From: an uncultured Bacteroidales bacterium
GTDB taxonomy: Bacteria > Bacteroidota > Bacteroidia > Bacteroidales > Paludibacteraceae
Length of the DNA stretch: 21,890 nucleotides
Reading direction: 5' to 3'
NCBI GenBank assembly: GCA_937911935.1
Contig: CALDQH010000053.1
Location: forward strand, 1 to 21,890
Part shown: one piece after another, positions 7,962 through 12,715 of the stretch
How positions within the stretch are numbered: position 1 is the stretch's first letter
Layout of the letters: each line of letters starts with the position of its first letter
The notes under the pieces: generated by a model
Databases searched by the model: none
What the model saw: only the letters and a program-made list of their open reading frames with translations
What the model was told of the DNA's origin: nothing
Made by a program: the position numbers and the translations under genes

Positions 7962-8714
7962 ATGCATATCAACCTAAAAGGACAACTATTTAATTTGGAG
8001 AAGCCCGTGGTTATGGGCATCTATAACGTTAGTCCCGACTCTTTTTATACAGAGAGCGTCGAGCAAATATTGCCTAAAACGGTCGATATCATTGATTTAG
8101 GCGGATGTTCTACCCGACCTGGTGGCGAGATAGCTTCTGCATCGGACGAAAAACAACGTTTGCAACAAGGTTTTGAGCAATTAAACGCCTTGTATCCAAA
8201 CATACCCATTTCGGTAGATACATTTCGCCCCGAAATAGCCCATTGGGCAGTAACCGAACAAGGTGCTGCTATCATCAACGATGTTTCGGGTGGCAGCGAT
8301 GCCATGTTTAACGTAGTCGCCCAGGTGCAAGTGCCTTATGTGCTTACCTATCCGCACGGAGGCAACAGCAGCGACATGTTGTTTTTCTTTTCGAAACAGA
8401 TAGCCTCACTCACCCGATTGGGAGTAAATGACATTATATTAGACCCAGGCTTTGGTTTTGGCAAAACCTTGGAGCAAAATTACGAGATTGCCCGCAATCT
8501 ATCGTGCCTAAAAACCTTTGGTTTGCCAATTTTGGTAGGTATATCGCGCAAAAGCATGATTCAGAAGGTGTTAGGCACTACTCCACAAGATTCGCTAAAC
8601 GGCACCACTGTGGTTAACACCCTTTTGTTGGAGCGTGGCGCACATATTTTGCGCGTACACGATGTTGCAGAAGCCCAACAAGCAATTGCGCTTTATGAGA
8701 TGGTGATGCGGTGA
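7962..8714 (+). CDS. folP: Dihydropteroate synthase
   Basis: The enzyme joins 6-hydroxymethyl-dihydropterin diphosphate to p-aminobenzoate, giving dihydropteroate in cytoplasmic folate synthesis. Of 250 residues, the TIM-barrel pterin-site motifs are MGIYNVSPDSF (18-28), DLGGCSTRPGG (45-55), SVDTF (84-88), INDVSGG (105-111), DPGFGFGKT (161-169), GISRKSM (193-199) and RVHD (231-234). SPDSF replaces the commoner TPDSF, a mild change. The length is at the short end for the family. I chose ATG 7962; a TTG at 7932 would add ten unconvincing residues. The last codons, GTG ATG CGG TGA, lie inside the 8-bp repeat array, so the repeat supplies the C-terminus and the stop. It is codirectional with cdaA 200 bp downstream. 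Confidence 0.95.
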   Translation: MHINLKGQLFNLEKPVVMGIYNVSPDSFYTESVEQILPKTVDIIDLGGCSTRPGGEIASASDEKQRLQQGFEQLNALYPNIPISVDTFRPEIAHWAVTEQGAAIINDVSGGSDAMFNVVAQVQVPYVLTYPHGGNSSDMLFFFSKQIASLTRLGVNDIILDPGFGFGKTLEQNYEIARNLSCLKTFGLPILVGISRKSMIQKVLGTTPQDSLNGTTVVNTLLLERGAHILRVHDVAEAQQAIALYEMVMR

Positions 8715-8781
8715 TTCGGTGATGCGGTGATTCGGTGATGCGGTGATTCGGTGATGCGGTGAGGCGGTGATGCGGTGATTC
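8702..8781 (+). repeat. 8-bp-period array, 10 units, GGTGATGC/GGTGATTC alternating
   Basis: Ten octamers run without slippage from 8702 to 8781. GGTGATGC and GGTGATTC alternate strictly for the first seven units, so the higher-order unit is 16 bp. The eighth is GGTGAGGC, then GGTGATGC and GGTGATTC follow. The array starts inside folP: the stop codon TGA (8712-8714) is part of unit two. This is the most homogeneous array in the window and so probably the most recently expanded. Confidence 0.92.
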
Positions 8782-8797
8782 AAGGTGAACGCAGTAG

Positions 8798-8818
8798 GGA
8801 CGCACGGCTCGTGCGTCC
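8798..8818. repeat. Perfect 9-bp palindrome with 3-nt loop (REP-like)
   Basis: GGACGCACG (8798-8806), loop GCT, then CGTGCGTCC (8810-8818). It is much more GC-rich than its surroundings and sits between two repeat arrays in the folP-cdaA spacer. There is no T-run, so it is not a standard terminator. Similar GGGACGC...GCGTCCC palindromes are, from memory, dispersed repeats in several bacteria. Confidence 0.75.
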
Positions 8819-8824
8819 GTAGTC

Positions 8825-8856
8825 GCCTAAACGATTTAACGATTCAACGATTCAAC
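8825..8856 (-). repeat. 8-bp-period array, 4 units, reverse orientation
   Basis: On the plus strand the units are GCCTAAAC, GATTTAAC, GATTCAAC and GATTCAAC. Read on the minus strand they become GTTGAATC (twice), GTTAAATC and GTTTAGGC, which fit GNNNANTC. It lies in the same spacer as the plus-oriented array at 8702-8781 but points the other way. Confidence 0.78.
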
Positions 8857-8862
8857 GTTGCG

Positions 8863-8897
8863 AAGCAACAAGCAACAAGCAACAAGCAACAAGTGAC
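8863..8897 (+). repeat. 7-bp tandem repeat, unit AAGCAAC, 5 copies
   Basis: Four exact AAGCAAC copies (8863-8890) and a fifth, AAGTGAC (8891-8897), end 17 bp before the cdaA start codon. The A-rich, C-rich leader has no secondary structure of note. With 7-bp units it may vary in copy number and so change the spacing to the start of cdaA. Confidence 0.85.
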
Positions 8898-8914
8898 AAA
8901 CGACATAAAAACAT

Positions 8915-9676
8915 ATGATAGAATTTAGACTAAAAGACTTTTTTGACATTCTTATCGTAGCTCTTTTGCTGTATCAAACTTATAAACTGCTAAAGGGCAC
9001 TACTGGTATGAGCATATTTGCCGTGCTGGTGAGTTTTATTTCGGTGTGGTTTTTGGTTTCTTTTGTTTTTCAGATGGAACTATTGGGTTCCATATTAAAT
9101 AAGGTGGCAAACGTAGGGGTAATTTTGCTGGTTATCTTGTACCAAGACGAAATTAAAAACTTTCTTTCGCAATTAGGCAATAAATATGCCAACACCCTAT
9201 ACGCCCGCATCAAGCGCATGCTTATCCGAAACAAAGAGACACAACCCCAAACCGATATTAACGAGATTGTCGAAGCCATGGTATCGTGCGCCAAGACCAA
9301 AACCGGTGCTTTGGTGGTTATCCAAAAAGAAGGCGATTTGAGCACCTATTGCCAAACGGGCGAGATTATCGAGTCAAACATCAAAGCCCGACTTATTGAG
9401 AATATCTTTTTTAAGAACACGCCCTTGCACGATGGCGCACTCATCATATCGGACAACCAGATAAAAGCAGTAGGTTGTATTTTACCCCTATCGCACAAGC
9501 GCGACTTGCCCAAAGAATTGGGGTTACGCCACCGTGCAGCCCTTGGCATCACCGAAAAAACCGATGCCTACGTAGTAATTGTATCGGAAGAAACGGGTCG
9601 CATATCCTGCATGCGCCAAGGCGAAATGCTGTTAGGGGTCACAAAAGAGCGGTTGACGGAGTGGCTTTCTAATTAA
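8915..9676 (+). CDS. cdaA: Membrane diadenylate cyclase CdaA (DacA)
   Basis: The enzyme makes cyclic di-AMP from two ATP. The 253-residue protein has three N-terminal membrane helices (about residues 10-27, 33-53 and 60-77), a linker, and the DisA_N/DAC catalytic domain. The DGA motif is in LHDGALII (Asp173-Ala175) and the RHR motif in GLRHRAALGITE (205-207). Both active-site motifs are intact and the length is normal for CdaA. In Firmicutes the neighbours are cdaR and glmM; here it is folP, an order I recall as common in Bacteroidota. The 200-bp leader is filled with repeats and shows no clear promoter, so transcription probably reads through from folP. A strong two-way terminator follows. 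Confidence 0.95.
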   Translation: MIEFRLKDFFDILIVALLLYQTYKLLKGTTGMSIFAVLVSFISVWFLVSFVFQMELLGSILNKVANVGVILLVILYQDEIKNFLSQLGNKYANTLYARIKRMLIRNKETQPQTDINEIVEAMVSCAKTKTGALVVIQKEGDLSTYCQTGEIIESNIKARLIENIFFKNTPLHDGALIISDNQIKAVGCILPLSHKRDLPKELGLRHRAALGITEKTDAYVVIVSEETGRISCMRQGEMLLGVTKERLTEWLSN

Positions 9677-9683
9677 TTTGATT

Positions 9684-9740
9684 GACTAATCGGTGAATCG
9701 GTGACGAATTGATGAACGAATGTGAATAATCGGTGAATCG
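9684..9740 (+). repeat. 8-bp-period array, 7 positions, partly decayed
   Basis: GACTAATC (9684), GGTGAATC (9692), GGTGACGA (9700), two decayed octamers (9708 and 9716), GAATAATC (9724) and GGTGAATC (9732). The decayed stretch is exactly 24 bp, so the 8-bp phase is kept across 56 bp. It lies between the cdaA stop and the terminator. Confidence 0.75.
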
Positions 9741-9741
9741 A

Positions 9742-9779
9742 CACAAAAAAATCTCAGCGATTGCTGAGATTTTTTTGTG
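9742..9779. terminator. Bidirectional intrinsic terminator between cdaA and the CoA-transferase gene
   Basis: A perfect 17-bp stem (9742-9758 with 9763-9779) has loop GATT. The core is TCTCAGC/GCTGAGA flanked by seven A on the left and seven T on the right, so it works as a T-tailed hairpin on both strands. It lies between convergent genes, as expected. Confidence 0.93.
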
Positions 9780-9788
9780 CATATAACC

Positions 9789-9820
9789 GGTTAGTCAGTT
9801 AGTCGATTAGTCGATTCACC
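9789..9820 (+). repeat. 8-bp-period array, 4 units, orientation switch inside
   Basis: GGTTAGTC (9789), AGTTAGTC (9797), GATTAGTC (9805) and GATTCACC (9813). The first three fit the plus-strand format. The fourth is the reverse complement of GGTGAATC, the unit found 80 bp away across the terminator. The period does not change at the switch. Confidence 0.8.
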
Positions 9821-9851
9821 GCAAAATTTTAGGCAAAGCCTAAAATTTTGC
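9821..9851. repeat. Perfect 14-bp palindrome overlapping the CoA-transferase stop codon
   Basis: GCAAAATTTTAGGC (9821-9834), loop AAA, then GCCTAAAATTTTGC (9838-9851). The right arm contains the last codons (Ala-Lys-Phe) and the stop (9840-9842) of the minus-strand CoA-transferase. It has no T-run of its own. It may protect the mRNA 3' end or assist the terminator at 9742-9779. Confidence 0.85.
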
Positions 9852-11324
9852 ATTGTGCATATCACCGGTTTCCATAAAGGCTTGGTGCATACCAAAGCAA
9901 GTAGCAAGGTTGGTAGGTGTATGGCCCTTAGAAGCCGATGCCAAGTATTCGCGCATCAATGGACGATAGCTTGGATCAACGCAATTGTCGATGATTAAGT
10001 TAGCACGTTGAATAGGCGATTTGCCACGCAAGTCGGCAATACCGTGTTCGGTAATCAATACCTTAACCGAGTGTTCGCTGTGGTCGATGTGCGATACCAT
10101 AGGAACGATAGCACTAATAGCACCATTTTTGGCGGTAGAAGGTGTGGTAAAGATAGAGATGTAAGCGTTACGGGTAAAGTCGCCAGAACCACCTAAACCG
10201 TTCATCATTTTGGTACCCATTACGTGTGTACTGTTGATGTTGCCGTAAATATCGGCTTCTAATGCGGTATTGATGGTGATAAGACCCAAACGACGTACCA
10301 AACCAGGGTTGTTAGACAATTCTTGTGGACGAAGCACCAATTTGTTGTGGAAGAAGTCCATGTTGTCGTAAATTTCTTGCAACACAGGGTCGGTTACGGT
10401 TAGCGAGCAACCCGATGCAAAGGTAATGCGACCTTTTTTCATAAGGTCAATAACAGCATCTTGAATTACCTCGGTAAACATGGTAAAGGCAGGAATTTCG
10501 GGGTTGTTACCCAATTCGAACATCACGGCATTGGCAATGTTACCTACACCACTTTGTACAGGCAAGAACGATTTTGGAATACGTCCCAAGCGCATTTCGT
10601 TGGTCAAAAATTCCGATACGTATTTACCAATTTGGCTGGTTACTTCGTCGGGAGCGGTAAAGCCACCAACTTCGTCTTTGCGGTTGGTTTTAACCACAGC
10701 CACTACTTTTTTAGGATCTACTTTTAGCACAGGGCTACCAGCGCGGTCTGATACGCTGTACACAGGAATTTCGTGACGGCAAGGAGGGTCGCAAGGTTCG
10801 TAAATATCGTGCATACCACGCAATGTTTTGGGGTGGCGTTCGTTTAGCTCGATGATAATACGATCTGCCAAGTTGGCGATGGTAGGAGAAATACCTACAC
10901 CACTGGTAAGTACAATTTCGCCTGCATCATTGATATCGCACGCTTCGATAATAGCCACCGTTGGTTTTGGCATAAAACCATAACGCAACTCTTGTGCTAA
11001 TTGCGAAAGGTGCATATCAAAATATTCGGCACCGCCAGGAGTATTAAGCGAGTTACGCAAATCTTTGTTAGATTGGTAAGGCGTACGGAAGCTAATGGCA
11101 TTAGCACGTGCCAAAGCGCCGTCGGTGCTATCGCCAGTAGAAGCACCTGTGTACATACCAATTTTAAAGGGTTTACCTGCTGCATGAAAAGCCTCAGCAC
11201 GTTTAGCAAGGGCAGAAGGCACTTCTTTGGGCGCACCGGCAGGGGTAAAACCACTAAAGCCAACTACGTCGCCATCGTTAATTAGTTCGGCTGCTTGCTC
11301 AGCCGTCATTACGTTGTAAATCAT
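9840..11324 (-). CDS. Acetyl-CoA hydrolase/transferase family: succinyl-CoA:acetate CoA-transferase
   Basis: This 494-residue cytoplasmic enzyme belongs to the class I CoA-transferases (AarC/Cat1 type), which move CoA between acetate, succinate or related acids. In fermenting Bacteroidales it would serve acetate or propionate formation. Diagnostic features are the N-terminal GFSGFTPAGAPKEVP, the GVGN motif (259-262), the catalytic Glu285 in TEVIQDA that forms the glutamyl-CoA thioester, and the oxyanion loop GLGGSGDF (376-383). ITEHGIADLRG lies near the C-terminus. I chose ATG 11324: the longer frame from 11405 would translate the promoter and a repeat array. A TATCTTTG element lies 36 bp upstream. 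The gene seems to stand alone, ending in a palindrome and a shared terminator. Substrate choice (succinate, propionate or butyrate) cannot be read from the sequence. Confidence 0.92.
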   Translation of the reverse strand: MIYNVMTAEQAAELINDGDVVGFSGFTPAGAPKEVPSALAKRAEAFHAAGKPFKIGMYTGASTGDSTDGALARANAISFRTPYQSNKDLRNSLNTPGGAEYFDMHLSQLAQELRYGFMPKPTVAIIEACDINDAGEIVLTSGVGISPTIANLADRIIIELNERHPKTLRGMHDIYEPCDPPCRHEIPVYSVSDRAGSPVLKVDPKKVVAVVKTNRKDEVGGFTAPDEVTSQIGKYVSEFLTNEMRLGRIPKSFLPVQSGVGNIANAVMFELGNNPEIPAFTMFTEVIQDAVIDLMKKGRITFASGCSLTVTDPVLQEIYDNMDFFHNKLVLRPQELSNNPGLVRRLGLITINTALEADIYGNINSTHVMGTKMMNGLGGSGDFTRNAYISIFTTPSTAKNGAISAIVPMVSHIDHSEHSVKVLITEHGIADLRGKSPIQRANLIIDNCVDPSYRPLMREYLASASKGHTPTNLATCFGMHQAFMETGDMHNAKF

Positions 11325-11359
11325 ATTTAAATAGATTGAAGTTTTTCTGATAAGATGCG

Positions 11360-11367
11360 CAAAGATA
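11360..11367 (-). promoter_or_regulatory. -7 promoter element for the CoA-transferase gene
   Basis: TATCTTTG on the minus strand is identical to the element before the GldK/PorK gene and has nearly the same distance to its start codon (36 against 33 bp). No TTTG lies at the expected -33 distance; a TTG is about 26 bp upstream. Confidence 0.6.
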
Positions 11368-11378
11368 ATACTTTTTTT

Positions 11379-11394
11379 GTTTAATCGTTTATTC
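11379..11394 (+). repeat. 8-bp-period pair (GNNNANTC family)
   Basis: GTTTAATC (11379-11386) and GTTTATTC (11387-11394), the second identical to a unit at 4910. They sit just upstream of the CoA-transferase -7 element, where a -33 element would be expected. Confidence 0.55.
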
Positions 11395-11405
11395 AATCTT
11401 CGCAT

Positions 11406-11570
11406 TTCATTAAGTTGCTCACGTTAGCTTCGCTCATGTTGCTCGCGTTCGGCAAAATCAAGTAAACTTGCTTCTTCCCTCACTTAATCGCAACTGTCGG
11501 CAAAGCAAATAAATTTGTTCTGCCCTCGCTTAATCGCAACTTTAATCGTTGAGTCGTTTCGTTGATTATC
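11406..11570. repeat. Composite repeat block upstream of the Abi remnant
   Basis: The block has three parts. First, GTTGCTCACGTT (11414-11425) recurs as GTTGCTCGCGTT (11438-11449), 24 bp apart. Second, an imperfect direct repeat of about 45 bp: 11450-11495 and 11498-11541 both begin CGGCAAA and end CTTAATCGCAACT. Third, two GNNNANTC-type octamers, CTTTAATC (11540) and GTTGAGTC (11548), then degenerate copies. No open frame of interest crosses it. On the minus strand the first part reads as degenerate Ser/Glu/Arg-rich codons, which suggests a dispersed non-coding repeat. Confidence 0.65.
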
Positions 11571-11580
11571 ACAAGGGTAA

Positions 11581-11931
11581 TATTTTTTATCGTATCACCT
11601 GAAATGGCCTTAAAGGTTGCACACTTTGAACTACATCCGCAATATTTGTGCCCATCACGCTCGTTTGTGGAATATAAAAGTAGATGTGATACCTAAAAAA
11701 TATTACAATAAAACATCCAAAATTTGGTTGACAAACGACGAGGTAGATAAAGTTCAGAGTTCTAGACTATTTTACACTTTGTGTATTATAATGTATTTAC
11801 TTCAAACCGTTAATCCTCGTACAAAATTTAAACAGCATTTCTATAATCTCATAGACAAATATCCGATTGTAGAAACTGGATATATGGGATTTCCTGAAGG
11901 ATGGAAAGAAATGCATTTATGGAAGAAATAG
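11581..11931 (+). pseudogene. 3' remnant of an Abi_2 (AbiD/AbiF-type) abortive-infection gene
   Basis: The open part from TTG 11617 encodes 104 residues: LNYIRNICAHHARLWN, then a variable part, then GYMGFPEGWKEMHLW. These are the C-terminal hallmarks of the Abi_2 family (phage abortive infection), with the HEPN-type R-x4-H motif in RNICAHH. Full members are roughly 300 residues, so about two thirds are missing. The same frame upstream still reads YFLSYHLKW before a Pro-stop-Arg triplet (11608-11616), which suggests decay inside the old frame; a further stop lies at 11578. Codons are richer in A and T than in the neighbours, in line with horizontal acquisition. The part upstream of 11578 is replaced by the composite repeat block. 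It is unlikely to make a working protein. Confidence 0.8.
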
Positions 11932-11939
11932 TAAAAATA

Positions 11940-11971
11940 TTTGGATATCCTTCAAAAAAGAATTACCTTTG
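11940..11971 (+). promoter_or_regulatory. Complete Bacteroidota promoter for a small RNA
   Basis: TTTG at 11940-11943 and TACCTTTG at 11964-11971 are separated by 20 bp, matching the TTTG-N19-21-TAnnTTTG promoter of this phylum. It is the best promoter in the window. It starts 8 bp after the stop of the Abi remnant and points at a non-coding segment. Confidence 0.75.
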
Positions 11972-11977
11972 CAGAAA

Positions 11978-12062
11978 CTTCTTAATATAGAATAGTTCAT
12001 TAACTAAACGATAATGAGCCTCCCAGGCGAACCGTAAGGTAGCATACTTGGGGGGCGTTTTT
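11978..12062 (+). ncRNA. Candidate small RNA of about 85 nt with stacked hairpins and a terminator
   Basis: Downstream of the promoter at 11940-11971 there is no open frame, but there is dense structure. Hairpin 1 pairs TCATTA (11997-12002) with TAATGA (12012-12017). Hairpin 2 begins at the very next base: GCCTCCCAGG (12018-12027) with CTTGGGGGGC (12047-12056), 10 bp including G-U pairs. Its large loop holds a further ACC-GTAA-GGT hairpin (12031-12040) with a GNRA tetraloop. Five T follow (12058-12062), so hairpin 2 is also an intrinsic terminator. The start site is inferred at about 7 nt after the -7 element. No plus-strand gene follows, so it is not a leader. It may belong to a known Bacteroidales RNA motif of unknown function; I cannot tell which. 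Confidence 0.58.
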
Positions 12063-12146
12063 AATTTTAGGGGGCTTATAAAGTACTCTTAATGCAACCT
12101 GCAGCAAAGAATTGATTTGATGGGTAGGAACACCCAACAAAAACAC

Positions 12147-12179
12147 CAAACCCCTGCTACCAATAGAAGCAGGGGTTTG
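12147..12179 (-). terminator. Intrinsic terminator for the 12200-17416 gene group
   Basis: A perfect 12-bp stem, CAAACCCCTGCT (12147-12158) with AGCAGGGGTTTG (12168-12179), has a 9-nt loop. On the minus strand the tail is GTGTTTTTGTT, a usable T-run. It lies 20 bp after the stop of the small cysteine-rich protein. A smaller hairpin, TGGGT/ACCCA (12121-12136), follows. Confidence 0.82.
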
Positions 12180-12199
12180 ATTGTATAGATTTGTTTTTT

Positions 12200-12619
12200 C
12201 TACGCTTGTTGCATTCTTTTACGATACACCGCTACTGCGCCGTATGCTGTTATAAGGGCAAGTAGGAAAGCCGTTGGGGCGTCGAGGGGAGTATCACCCA
12301 AAGGCAAACCACATGCCAAATAACATTGACGACGAGCAGCTAAGTTTTCTTCGCTGTTGTCGTTATCAGGGAATAAACCGTCACAGCATTTTCCGCACGA
12401 ATAAGAGTCGCCATCCCATTCTTCTTCCAAATCGCCACATTCGTTGGCATAAGCACCTACTACGGCTCTATTGACAAAAGAAGTTCCAGTTCCTAACGTA
12501 TAGCCATTACTATTAGCTACAGTGCCAGCATAACTATTATAAGAGTTTGAGGGCAAATTCACTGCCATGGCGCAGGTGGCGCACATTATCATCAACACTA
12601 ATAAAATTTGTTTTTTCAT
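12200..12619 (-). CDS. Small exported cysteine-rich protein with C-terminal membrane anchor
   Basis: I do not recognise a functional family. The 139-residue protein has a signal peptide (MKKQILLVLM, ending near AMA), a Ser/Asn/Gly-rich stretch (21-56), an acidic patch DLEEEWDGD (63-71), six cysteines in the mature part (61, 75, 78, 79, 99, 103) including CGKCC, then PLDAP, a hydrophobic segment (about 116-131) and a basic tail YRKRMQQ. This tripartite end (short motif, membrane helix, Arg/Lys tail) resembles C-terminal sorting tags. A PLDGG...YG..K end is, from memory, common on small secreted Bacteroidota proteins, and this looks like a variant. It follows the T9SS cargo gene by 96 bp on the same strand and is probably expressed with it. 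It could be a surface-display or cargo-partner protein. Confidence 0.75.
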   Translation of the reverse strand: MKKQILLVLMIMCATCAMAVNLPSNSYNSYAGTVANSNGYTLGTGTSFVNRAVVGAYANECGDLEEEWDGDSYSCGKCCDGLFPDNDNSEENLAARRQCYLACGLPLGDTPLDAPTAFLLALITAYGAVAVYRKRMQQA

Positions 12620-12623
12620 ATCT

Positions 12624-12642
12624 AAAATTTCTTCGAAATTTT
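12624..12642. repeat. Perfect 8-bp palindrome next to the small protein start
   Basis: AAAATTTC (12624-12631), loop TTC, GAAATTTT (12635-12642). It lies 4 bp upstream of the ATG at 12619 on the minus strand and would fold at the ribosome-loading site. It joins directly to the inverted array at 12643-12713. Confidence 0.7.
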
Positions 12643-12713
12643 GGTTATTTGGTGATTTGGTTATTCGGTGAACTGAAGCTCAACTCACCAAATCACCGCA
12701 TCACCGTATCACC
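12643..12713. repeat. Inverted pair of 8-bp-period arrays forming a long imperfect hairpin
   Basis: The left arm (12643-12671) holds units GGTTATTT, GGTGATTT and GGTTATTC plus GGTGA. The right arm (12685-12713) holds reverse-oriented units GGTGATAC, GGTGATGC and GGTGATTT plus GGTGA. Pairing matches at 22 of 29 positions around a 13-nt loop. It begins 2 bp after the stop codon of the beta-helix protein gene (12716-12718). Confidence 0.8.
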
Positions 12714-12715
12714 AT

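Noticed and set aside
8595..8805. Two minus-strand frames rich in His-Arg-Ile-Thr-Ser-Pro repeats
   Set aside because: They are translations of the 8-bp array in two frames (an 8-residue period follows from 24 bp) and overlap folP.
8702..8897. Tandem arrays as a CRISPR
   Set aside because: Units are 7-8 bp and directly joined, with no spacers and no cas genes in the window.
11617..11931. The 104-codon frame as an intact HEPN toxin
   Set aside because: It has a TTG start only, lacks the first two thirds of the Abi_2 fold, and in-frame stops follow homologous-looking codons upstream.
11978..12062. Riboswitch or attenuator leader
   Set aside because: No plus-strand gene lies downstream; the structure ends in a T-run and then faces minus-strand genes.
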